NCBI GenBank assembly: GCA_013298245.1
Contig: JAAFHD010000109.1
Location: 1-9,850 of the forward strand
Direction: 5' to 3'
DNA: 9,850 bases
DNA from: Alphaproteobacteria bacterium
Lineage (GTDB): Bacteria; Pseudomonadota; Alphaproteobacteria; Acetobacterales; Acetobacteraceae
Below are positions 1 through 4,601 of this stretch, piece after piece. The position numbers and the translations under genes were made by a program. The stretch's first letter is position 1. Each line of letters starts with the position of its first letter. The notes beneath the pieces are model-generated. The model searched no databases. It was given only the letters and a program-made list of their open reading frames with translations, and was not told the DNA's origin.

Positions 1-574
1 TTGGTGCCAGAGTTTCCATTCGCCGCAAAGAATCCAAGGCCCAATCGGCACGGTCCAGCAGTTGCCGCATGGCATATGAAGCCGTTTGTGCTTCAAGCTT
101 CTGAACGGCCTCGGCCATAGCCGAGAGCTTGGGCCTATGCATGTCGATAAATCGTTGCTGCCGCTCAGCTTCTTCCATCGCCGCTCGCATAGCCGGGGAT
201 TGAGCCAAAGCGTCGAAGCGTTCGAGTGCTGACTGAACACCAGGATGCCTCAGCATCTCCTGAAGCACTCTCGGCGCCATCCCGAGGACGTCATACGCCC
301 CACCAAATTGTCGTTGCTGCTGGACCCTCTGGGCTTCCGCACGGCGGCTCTTCGCCTCGGCCATCAATGTCATGCCGGCCGCCTTCCACTTGACCTGCAA
401 GCGGCGCAGTTTCGTGTCCGTGATGCCCCTGTCACAGCGCCGCATCGCCGTGGTTGGCTTCATTCCAGGATGGGCCAGTAGCATATCCGCCACAGCGGCC
501 AAAAGCTTGGAGTCATCGATGCCGGTGCCGACAGGCCGGCCGCGGCGACGTTTCTCCGGAAGCACCTCACTCAT
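1..574 (-). CDS. RGRP-motif (AT-hook-like) accessory protein, 3' end outside window
   Basis: The reading frame is open for 191 codons from ATG at 574 down to the window edge, so the C-terminus is missing. The start is supported by AAGGGGAT about 7 nt upstream. Residues 8-14 read KRRRGRP, an AT-hook-like basic motif followed by VGTG. The next ~50 residues look helical and contain HPGMKPTTAMRR, as expected of a small DNA-binding fold. The rest is charged, Q/E/R-rich and helical. Many accessory regions of alphaproteobacterial elements carry hypothetical proteins with the same RRGRPVGTGIDD-type opening. A role in binding element DNA is an inference, and I assign no named family. It is transcribed away from the rest of the window and preceded by a 170-bp gap. 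Confidence 0.75.
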   Translation of the reverse strand, partial: MSEVLPEKRRRGRPVGTGIDDSKLLAAVADMLLAHPGMKPTTAMRRCDRGITDTKLRRLQVKWKAAGMTLMAEAKSRRAEAQRVQQQRQFGGAYDVLGMAPRVLQEMLRHPGVQSALERFDALAQSPAMRAAMEEAERQQRFIDMHRPKLSAMAEAVQKLEAQTASYAMRQLLDRADWALDSLRRMETLAP

Positions 575-602
575 CGTCGAATCCCCTTGTCCGTGATGTC
601 GG

Positions 603-649
603 AACAAGAAATGCGGCCAAGAACCTCAAATTGCCAGCAATAAGAAATG
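603..649. repeat. Two short direct repeats upstream of the RGRP gene
   Basis: AACAAGAAATG (603-613) and AATAAGAAATG (639-649) match at 10 of 11 positions and lie 36 bp apart, start to start. They sit in the AT-richer gap just upstream of the start codon at 574. They could be operator half-sites for that gene, but two short copies can also arise by chance. Confidence 0.25.
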
Positions 650-744
650 TCTAGGTGCATTTTGCCGCGAGGCTATTCAGTCGGTGAGCGAGGAAAATTC
701 CTGCGGCGATGAACAGTCGCGAGGATAAATGCCTGCTCGTGAAG

Positions 745-1218
745 TTATCGTCGCAAGGCCTCGCCCAACGCCGTGTCGAACGGCTCCCTGAAGCTCACCA
801 GCTGCAATTCCCGCACAGGCACCGGAACCACCCCAGGCCGGCCGGCTGCCGTCGGTCGCAATGCCAGGTCCGGAACCCAGGCCCACCAGGCGCCGTCACC
901 ACGTGGCTTCTGGCAGGCCAGGTAGATGGAGACGTTGAACAGCTGGCCAAAATTGGCCAGGCGGCGCACCTCTTCGGCGTCAAAGAAGATCTGCCCTCGG
1001 TAGATGGTCTTCGCCTTCACGTCGAAGCCCAGCAAGCCAATCCCGCGGATGCCGACGAAATAGTCCGGCCGCTTCACGTCGCCGCGCAGATGGCGCGCGA
1101 ACGTCGCCATGGTCTGGTCAATGTAGAAATACGGGAAGCGGGAGGCTTCAAGCCACGCCTGGAAGCGCACCTCGGCCGCTTGGCCGCGCGCGATGTCCTC
1201 CGGCGTGATAGGTGCCAT
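745..1218 (-). CDS. Small PD-(D/E)XK nuclease-like protein
   Basis: A 157-aa protein beginning MAPITPEDIARGQAAE. It shows the spaced signature of the PD-(D/E)XK superfamily: E16 in the first helix (AAEVRFQAWLE), P51-D52 in RPDYFVGIRG, and D66-V67-K68 at the end of the next strand (GLLGFDVKAK). These would form the metal-binding active site of a restriction or Holliday-resolvase-like nuclease. Next comes a segment typical of this fold (FFDAEEVRRLANFGQLFNVSIYLACQ), then WWAWVPDLAL. The family assignment rests on motif spacing alone and no substrate can be named. No strong Shine-Dalgarno precedes the ATG. It lies 84 bp downstream of the DUF2958 gene on the same strand and may be co-transcribed with it. 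It could instead be a catalytically inactive member of the fold. Confidence 0.75.
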   Translation of the reverse strand: MAPITPEDIARGQAAEVRFQAWLEASRFPYFYIDQTMATFARHLRGDVKRPDYFVGIRGIGLLGFDVKAKTIYRGQIFFDAEEVRRLANFGQLFNVSIYLACQKPRGDGAWWAWVPDLALRPTAAGRPGVVPVPVRELQLVSFREPFDTALGEALRR

Positions 1219-1257
1219 GGCGCCAGACTGCGAAGCGTCACGGCGCCTGCCAAGGCA

Positions 1258-1277
1258 GCCGGCCGGTTTTGGCCGGC
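1258..1277. repeat. Inverted repeat between DUF2958 and the nuclease-like gene
   Basis: GCCGGCC (1258-1264) and GGCCGGC (1271-1277) form a 7-bp stem around GGTTTT. It lies in the 84-bp gap between the two minus-strand genes. With no U-tract on the minus strand it is not a convincing intrinsic terminator. It may be an RNA hairpin affecting expression of the downstream gene. Confidence 0.4.
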
Positions 1278-1293
1278 CAGCTGTGGCAAGGGC

Positions 1294-1311
1294 GTCACCT
1301 GGTCAGGTGAC
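1294..1311. repeat. Near-perfect palindrome over the DUF2958 stop codon
   Basis: GTCACCTGGTCAGGTGAC has two perfect 8-bp arms around a central GT. The DUF2958 stop codon (1303-1305) lies inside it. Related CACCTG/CAGGTG hairpins occur at 4103-4136 and 4458-4476. Confidence 0.5.
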
Positions 1312-1653
1312 GATGCGCCCCGCCTGGTGGGCCTGCTCGGCATAGGCCGATAACGGCTTGTCCGCCTGAAAATGGCGGTCACGCTCAACGGCCAGCCCAA
1401 GGCGGCCGCGCACGGCGCGCAGCTCAGCGAGCGAGACATAGCCCAGCTCAGGGCAGCCCATCCCGAGGTCGCAGAGGCCAAAGGCGATATCGTCGTCGGC
1501 CGGGTCGATCTCGGTGAGCAACCAGGTGGCTGCGCCGTCGGGGGTGAAGAGCTTGACCACGGGGTAGGGGTCGACGGCATGGCCGGGGATTGAAGCCAGG
1601 CCATTGAGGCGGAGCGTGGCCAGCTGCGCAGCGGTTATCAGAACGGTGTTCAC
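1303..1653 (-). CDS. DUF2958 domain-containing protein
   Basis: A 116-aa protein recognised as DUF2958. Residues 44-74 carry the conserved block WLLTEIDPADDD, then IAFGLCDLGMGCPELGYVS, and the later VERDRHF and PLSAYA segments also match the family. The whole usual domain is present. DUF2958 proteins are common on conjugative plasmids and integrative elements, but their function is unknown. I chose GTG at 1653 because AAGGGA lies about 9 nt upstream and VNTVLIT begins the family-like sequence. An in-frame ATG at 1689 would add 12 poorly conserved residues. The upstream region carries an element shared with the gene at 3573-3794, suggesting common regulation. The nuclease-like gene follows downstream. 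Confidence 0.9.
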   Translation of the reverse strand: MNTVLITAAQLATLRLNGLASIPGHAVDPYPVVKLFTPDGAATWLLTEIDPADDDIAFGLCDLGMGCPELGYVSLAELRAVRGRLGLAVERDRHFQADKPLSAYAEQAHQAGRIVT

Positions 1654-1738
1654 ATCGGGTGCTTCCCTTGGTTGCCCGGCCGCGCCCATCGCGTCCGGTC
1701 ACGGGAAAGCGGCCCGCCGGCCTAGGCCAGGGCGCAAC

Positions 1739-1785
1739 GGAGGGTCCGCCCGAGGGTCCCTCTGGGAGACGGGTGGATGCCTTGC
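1739..1785 (-). promoter_or_regulatory. Shared upstream element, copy A
   Basis: A 47-bp block nearly identical to 3881-3928. Both contain CGCCCGAGGGT and the invariant stretch GGGAGACGGGTGGATGCC (plus-strand reading), with a few substitutions and one indel between. The element begins 86 bp upstream of the DUF2958 start, and copy B lies 87 bp upstream of its own gene. The genes lie 2 kb apart and are unrelated in protein sequence, so the conserved position suggests a promoter, operator or 5'-leader RNA element. No obvious -35/-10 boxes are visible. Confidence 0.6.
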
Positions 1786-1831
1786 GGCCGGGCCGACGGC
1801 GGGCAAGCGCGGGACCAACGGACGCAGGCGA

Positions 1832-1852
1832 GGGCGGGGGAGGGGGAGGGGG
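1832..1852 (+). other. G-quadruplex motif
   Basis: Four plus-strand G runs of 3, 5, 5 and 5 are separated by single bases (C, A, A), a near-ideal G-quadruplex pattern. It lies in the 242-bp non-coding gap between the abi and DUF2958 genes, on the template strand for those minus-strand genes. Confidence 0.5.
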
Positions 1853-1856
1853 ATGC

Positions 1857-1868
1857 CACCACGTGGTG
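1857..1868. repeat. 12-bp perfect palindrome downstream of the abi gene
   Basis: CACCACGTGGTG is a perfect palindrome with a CACGTG core. It lies 28 bp beyond the abi stop codon and is followed by three irregularly spaced TGACG words (1867-1889). It could be a weak RNA hairpin or a protein-binding site. No T-tract follows on the minus strand, so I do not call a terminator. Confidence 0.35.
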
Positions 1869-1895
1869 ACGTGATGACGTTGCGATGACGGGTAT

Positions 1896-2885
1896 CTACC
1901 GCCAAAGGGGAAGGGTCCGCCAGTCCGGAGGAAAACCAGCGCTGGTGAGTTCGATCACCGGGGTCTGCGGTAGGGTAGCGACATGCTCTTCAAGTCGCTT
2001 ACTCCAGCTGCTCGTTGGGTTGATGACCTTCAACAACACTTGAAGGATTGCGAGGCCGGGGTAGAGGCGCGCCAGTGCGCCTGGTGGAAGGCTGTGTAAA
2101 TGGTCCAGTTCAGGCAATTCGCCGATGGCCGGCAGTTTAGGCTGCGATGGCCGCGGGCGATTCCAGAGTCGTGCATGGTGCGCGCAGATGTTGCGGATGT
2201 CGTTTAAGCAGCGCAGCCAAGTCTCAAACACGCCCAATGAGGTGACGCCGTATCGCTGAGATATAGTTGCCCGGTCGTTCATCGTGAGTCCAGAATAGAA
2301 ATGGGAGAGTGAGCCGAAGTCCCATAACTCAACAGATATCCAAATCGGCAGGTCCTGATTCTCATATTTACTCTTGAAGTGGACGACGAAATCCTCTTTC
2401 GAACGCGCAAAAGATTCGTCGATTCTACCAAGCCATTTCTGATGAAGCGTTGTTCTACTCTGTTGATCAACGCGCTTTGCAAAATTGCCGTGCAAAAGGC
2501 CCGGGTTACGATGTGCTGTTGGACTGCGTTTGCCTAAAAGAAGCGCGATGTCAGTGCGAAGTGCAATCTCGACCCGTTCAAGGGCATCAAGCACAAGCAG
2601 GCGCAGCTTCTTGTCAAAGACGTATAGGTCTAGGATGTCGGGAAACTGCGTGCCAGGCTTGAAATCGTCCAGAACCTGCGTTTTCTGTTGGCCAGTGATA
2701 GGATCAACGACCGCCACAGATTTGCGAAAAGGATACCAGTACGCGCTGAGCCTATAGTACCCGATCCTGGCAAGGCAGGAGTGCGCCTTCGCAAGATCTG
2801 TGATGCTCATCCCACGCGATGTGAGGATGGCAACCTGTTGCCTGACATCTAGAAACGGTTTTGTGAATTGTGCCACACAGGGCAT
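1896..2885 (-). CDS. Abi_2 (AbiD/AbiF-type) HEPN abortive-infection protein
   Basis: A 329-aa protein from ATG at 2885, a full-length member of the Abi_2 family linked to phage abortive infection. Family hallmarks: N-terminal FTKPFLDVRQQVAILTSRG, then GYYRLSAYWYPFR at residues 42-54, a helical core with LERVEIALRTDIA, and RNICAHHARLWNR at residues 231-243. The last gives the HEPN RNase signature R-x4-H (R231, H236), so RNA cleavage in infected cells is the family-based inference. An alternative ATG at 2912 adds nine residues, and a GTG at 2876 is also possible. None has a good Shine-Dalgarno, so the start is uncertain. Base composition is visibly less GC-rich than the flanking genes, which suggests recent acquisition. 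It diverges from the coiled-coil/winged-helix gene across a 48-bp palindrome. Confidence 0.9.
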   Translation of the reverse strand: MPCVAQFTKPFLDVRQQVAILTSRGMSITDLAKAHSCLARIGYYRLSAYWYPFRKSVAVVDPITGQQKTQVLDDFKPGTQFPDILDLYVFDKKLRLLVLDALERVEIALRTDIALLLGKRSPTAHRNPGLLHGNFAKRVDQQSRTTLHQKWLGRIDESFARSKEDFVVHFKSKYENQDLPIWISVELWDFGSLSHFYSGLTMNDRATISQRYGVTSLGVFETWLRCLNDIRNICAHHARLWNRPRPSQPKLPAIGELPELDHLHSLPPGALARLYPGLAILQVLLKVINPTSSWSKRLEEHVATLPQTPVIELTSAGFPPDWRTLPLWR

Positions 2886-2998
2886 ATAACAAAAGAAGGC
2901 CGACCCGTACATCGAAATGCAGAGGGGCCGGCCATGTCACGGAAAGAGCTATTCCATGCAGGCGGCAAATGCAACAGAGAAATCAGGCGTGTATTTTG

Positions 2999-3046
2999 AA
3001 ATATGATATCAACAAACAAATTAATTTGTTTGTTGATATCATATTT
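2999..3046. promoter_or_regulatory. Perfect 48-bp AT-rich palindrome in a divergent promoter region
   Basis: Every base of the 24-nt left arm pairs with the right arm, with no spacer; the centre lies between 3022 and 3023 (TTAA). The arms run AAATATGATATC, then AACAAACAAATT. It is strikingly AT-rich in a GC-rich window and lies between the divergent abi and coiled-coil/winged-helix genes. The likely role is a symmetric operator for a DNA-binding dimer or tetramer, or a cruciform-forming site. GGCCATGTCA occurs at 2930-2939 and again at 3051-3060, flanking it as a direct repeat. Confidence 0.8.
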
Positions 3047-3118
3047 TGATGGCCATGTCAAGTGGCGTTTAGGTGTATGATTAACTTGTCATTTTAGCGG
3101 ACTTGTGAAATTTGTTAT

Positions 3119-3140
3119 GTTGCAAAACAGGAAGTGCAAC
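3119..3140 (+). promoter_or_regulatory. Inverted repeat enclosing a ribosome binding site
   Basis: GTTGCA (3119-3124) and TGCAAC (3135-3140) form a 6-bp stem whose 10-nt loop contains AGGAAG, the Shine-Dalgarno of the gene starting at 3143. It could be an operator half-site pair or an RNA hairpin modulating translation of the regulator. Confidence 0.4.
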
Positions 3141-3142
3141 AG

Positions 3143-3523
3143 ATGATTCGACCAGCTTCGGAGGGCTTTGAGGACCGGCTCCGGCGAGAAATTGAAGAGA
3201 TTGAGCGTCAGATCAGAGAGCTGACGCATGAGAAGCAAGCCTTGGAGCGCCAGCTTCTGAAGGCGCGGCGAGCCTCGACAGCGCTATCAGATGTTAGCCG
3301 CAAAAACAGCCTCAATCGTATCCTCGTAGAGGAGAAAATCCTTGATGCTCTGAGAGCAACCAATAAATCGCTGTCTAATTCCCAGCTTTATCGGGAAACA
3401 AGAAAAATTGACGCTAACCTGAACGCATCGACTTTTCGGACCTATCTTCATCGCATGAAGGTAAGAGGACTTATCGTGTCTGCGGGAACCAATGGGCATT
3501 GGAAGGCCGCACAAGGTCAATGA
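3143..3523 (+). CDS. Coiled-coil plus winged-helix protein, likely regulator
   Basis: A 126-aa protein. Residues ~9-45 form a strong heptad-rich charged helix (FEDRLRREIEEIERQIRELT onward), predicted to be a coiled coil that dimerises the protein. Residues ~57-122 look like a winged helix-turn-helix: ILVEEKILDALRATNKSLSN, then SQLYRET, then ASTFRTYLHRMKVRGLIVS, with the wing GTNGHWK. I chose ATG at 3143 because AGGAAG lies 8 nt upstream; an in-frame GTG at 3134 would overlap that site. It diverges from the Abi_2 gene with a long palindrome between them, so autoregulation and control of abi is an attractive inference. I know no named family for it. It might instead be the antitoxin or sensor partner of the Abi protein. 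Confidence 0.85.
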   Translation: MIRPASEGFEDRLRREIEEIERQIRELTHEKQALERQLLKARRASTALSDVSRKNSLNRILVEEKILDALRATNKSLSNSQLYRETRKIDANLNASTFRTYLHRMKVRGLIVSAGTNGHWKAAQGQ

Positions 3524-3564
3524 TTTAGTGTTGCATATCATAACGTGAAATACCCATGTCGAAC

Positions 3565-3584
3565 GCGGGGGCCTAAGCCCCCGC
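3565..3584. terminator. Strong hairpin between convergent genes
   Basis: GCGGGGGC (3565-3572) and GCCCCCGC (3577-3584) pair perfectly around a 4-nt CTAA loop, which carries the stop codon of the minus-strand 73-aa gene. It lies between the convergent ends of that gene and the winged-helix gene. It is well placed as a bidirectional transcription barrier, but neither strand has a T-tract, so intrinsic termination is uncertain. Confidence 0.45.
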
Positions 3585-3794
3585 CTCGCCCTCCGGCTGG
3601 GCCGCGTCCTTGGCCTTCGGCACGCGCAGCACCAGGCGGCCTGAGAGGGGAATGGCGGTCAGCTTGACGGTGAAGCCCGTCCCGTCGTCGTGCGGCCAGG
3701 CGGCGCCGATCTTGGTCCAGATGGCGTTCTGGCGGTTGCCTTCGACCACGTAGGCTTCGTGGCTCGGGCGGTTTTTGGCTGGGGTGGTGGTCAT
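3573..3794 (-). CDS. Small conserved plasmid/ICE protein (73 aa)
   Basis: A 73-aa protein from ATG at 3794, preceded by GGGAG about 9 nt upstream. The core NAIWTKIGAAWPHDDGTGF, then KLTAIPLSGRLVLR, matches a type of short hypothetical protein I have seen on alphaproteobacterial plasmids (W-x2-IG-x-AWPH-x-DG-x-GF pattern). I cannot give a function or domain number. The C-terminus (KAKDAAQPEGEAGA) is probably disordered. An open frame extends upstream to 4007 but runs through the shared upstream element with low-complexity residues, so I reject it. Copy B of the shared element lies 87 bp upstream, which suggests co-regulation with DUF2958. Confidence 0.8.
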   Translation of the reverse strand: MTTTPAKNRPSHEAYVVEGNRQNAIWTKIGAAWPHDDGTGFTVKLTAIPLSGRLVLRVPKAKDAAQPEGEAGA

Positions 3795-3880
3795 GTGGGG
3801 GTCTCCCGTTGGTTCGTGCCGGTCACGGTGCTCGCGCCGGTCGGACGGGTTGTCGGCCCCGCGGTCGCCAGGGCGGGCAA

Positions 3881-3928
3881 GGAGGCTTCGCCCGAGGGTT
3901 CCCCATGGGAGACGGGTGGATGCCTTGC
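3881..3928 (-). promoter_or_regulatory. Shared upstream element, copy B
   Basis: A 48-bp counterpart of 1739-1785. GGGAGACGGGTGGATGCC and CGCCCGAGGGT are identical, and the remaining differences are scattered substitutions and one inserted base. It begins 87 bp upstream of the 73-aa gene start. The intervening leaders are weakly alike: both contain a GCCCTGGC word next to the element and AACCAA plus a G-rich Shine-Dalgarno before the start codon. A common promoter or regulated leader is inferred. Confidence 0.6.
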
Positions 3929-4102
3929 CGGCGCTGGCAGCGGGGCCATCCCGCCGCTCTGCCGGCTGCACGGGAACGGTCGCCACCAGGGCGCACCCGC
4001 ACAGCACCCCAGGCCGCGCCCGATCACGGGGCCGGCGGAGGCACCGCCAGGCGTCGGACCCTGGCGCCGCCTGGCCGGCGACGGGGCGTCAGCCGACGCC
4101 CG

Positions 4103-4136
4103 CCTTCACCAGGTGCGGGCCTGCGCCTGGTGAAGG
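4103..4136. repeat. 34-bp near-perfect palindrome
   Basis: CCTTCACCAGGTGCGGG (4103-4119) abuts CCTGCGCCTGGTGAAGG (4120-4136). The 17-nt arms have only two mismatches, both G-T compatible in RNA. It lies directly beside the 7-bp GGGCGTC/GACGCCC hairpin at 4084-4101. Confidence 0.6.
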
Positions 4137-4139
4137 GCA

Positions 4140-4160
4140 GGGGTGGGGTTCGGGGCGGGG
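4140..4160 (+). other. G-quadruplex motif with competing hairpin
   Basis: Four GGGG runs have loops T, TTC and C, a textbook pattern for a four-quartet structure. The last two runs can alternatively pair with CCCCGCCC at 4164-4171 (stem GGGCGGGG, loop TGC), so two mutually exclusive folds are possible. Confidence 0.5.
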
Positions 4161-4208
4161 TGCCCCCGCCCTGCCGCCGGTGGCCCAACGAGGCCAGGCC
4201 GGCGCTTT

Positions 4209-4228
4209 GGGGAGGGGGAAGGGGAGGG
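4209..4228 (+). other. G-quadruplex motif
   Basis: G runs of 4, 5, 4 and 3 are separated by A, AA and A on the plus strand. This is the third such motif in non-coding DNA of this window, all on the same strand. Confidence 0.4.
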
Positions 4229-4279
4229 AGGCAAGCCGTCCTCCCCGCAGCCGCCGGCGGCGGCTCAAGCCTCGGGTCA

Positions 4280-4324
4280 AAGGGGCCTGGCGACTGAAGG
4301 CCCCTTGTGGCGCCTGTGGCGCCA
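4280..4324. repeat. Two tandem perfect hairpins
   Basis: AAGGGGCCT (4280-4288) pairs with AGGCCCCTT (4298-4306), a perfect 9-bp stem. Immediately after, TGGCGCC (4308-4314) pairs with GGCGCCA (4318-4324) around TGT. Neither is followed by a T-tract. They lead directly into the larger inverted-repeat set at 4330-4386. Confidence 0.55.
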
Positions 4325-4329
4325 CCATC

Positions 4330-4386
4330 ACAGGGCGCTCTTCGCGCCCTGTCACTGGCGGGCGGAACGCTGCCAGTGACAGGGCG
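4330..4386. repeat. Nested, mutually exclusive inverted repeats
   Basis: CGCCCTGTCACTGGC (4345-4359) pairs perfectly over 15 bp with GCCAGTGACAGGGCG (4372-4386). The start of the left arm can instead pair with an upstream segment: ACAGGGCGC (4330-4338) with GCGCCCTGT (4344-4352) around TCTTC. ACAGGGCG is therefore present twice and competes for one complement, as in attenuator-like switches. Confidence 0.65.
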
Positions 4387-4452
4387 GGCCGCCGGGGCCG
4401 ACCCGCCCAAAATCAGCGCCACACCTTCCCCGCTAACCCAGGCTGGCCGCCA

Positions 4453-4500
4453 TGGGCGCACCTGGCTGTCAGGTGCCAGTCAGGCGCGACTGATCGCCCA
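4453..4500 (+). ncRNA. Candidate three-way-junction structured RNA or DNA element
   Basis: An outer stem TGGGC (4453-4457) with GCCCA (4496-4500) encloses two adjacent hairpins: GCACCTG/CAGGTGC (4458-4476, loop GCTGT) and CAGTC/GACTG (4477-4492). The helices abut almost without unpaired bases, giving a compact cloverleaf-like fold. It resembles no RNA family I recognise. It may be a structured leader of the downstream ORF or a DNA cruciform site. Confidence 0.3.
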
Positions 4501-4515
4501 CCGCATAAGTGCCTG

Positions 4516-4549
4516 GCGAGTGCCCACCAGGGTGCTCGCTACCGGTAGC
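4516..4549. repeat. Hairpin followed by a 12-bp palindrome
   Basis: GCGAGTGCCC (4516-4525) can pair with GGGTGCTCGC (4530-4539) around ACCA, with two wobble positions. The overlapping GCTACCGGTAGC (4538-4549) is a perfect palindrome. Both lie about 50-85 bp upstream of the 49-aa ORF. Confidence 0.4.
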
Positions 4550-4601
4550 CCGGGACATCTTGGCCACACGGCCACACCCTTCAACCAGGAGACCACCTGA
4601 G

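Larger units (their letters stand above)
3929..4601. other. Non-coding, GC-rich region packed with inverted repeats
   Basis: No convincing gene is visible. The long open frames here give only R/P/G/A-rich low-complexity peptides without a favoured start or ribosome binding site. The stretch is instead full of strong hairpins: 4084-4101 (7-bp stem), 4103-4136, 4249-4265, 4280-4306, 4308-4324, 4330-4386, 4453-4500 and 4516-4539, plus the palindrome GCTACCGGTAGC at 4538-4549. Two G-quadruplex motifs also occur. Its position just upstream of the integrase would suit a recombination, replication or regulatory-RNA region. None of these roles can be proven from sequence. Confidence 0.55.

Noticed and set aside
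709..1353. Plus-strand open frame of 214 codons
   Set aside because: It is antisense to the PD-(D/E)XK-like gene, whose minus-strand protein has coherent motifs; the plus-strand product has none.
1074..1604. Minus-strand open frame of 176 codons
   Set aside because: It is an out-of-frame shadow overlapping both DUF2958 and the nuclease-like gene; serine/arginine/proline-rich without motifs.
4024..4461. Minus-strand open frame of 145 codons in the same region
   Set aside because: Low-complexity proline/arginine-rich product, no plausible start signal, overlaps the structured repeats.
3775..4548. Long plus-strand open frame (257 codons) in the GC-rich region
   Set aside because: The product is R/G/P/A-rich with no domain, no ribosome binding site, and it covers the shared element, hairpins and quadruplex motifs; open frames this long are common by chance at this GC content.
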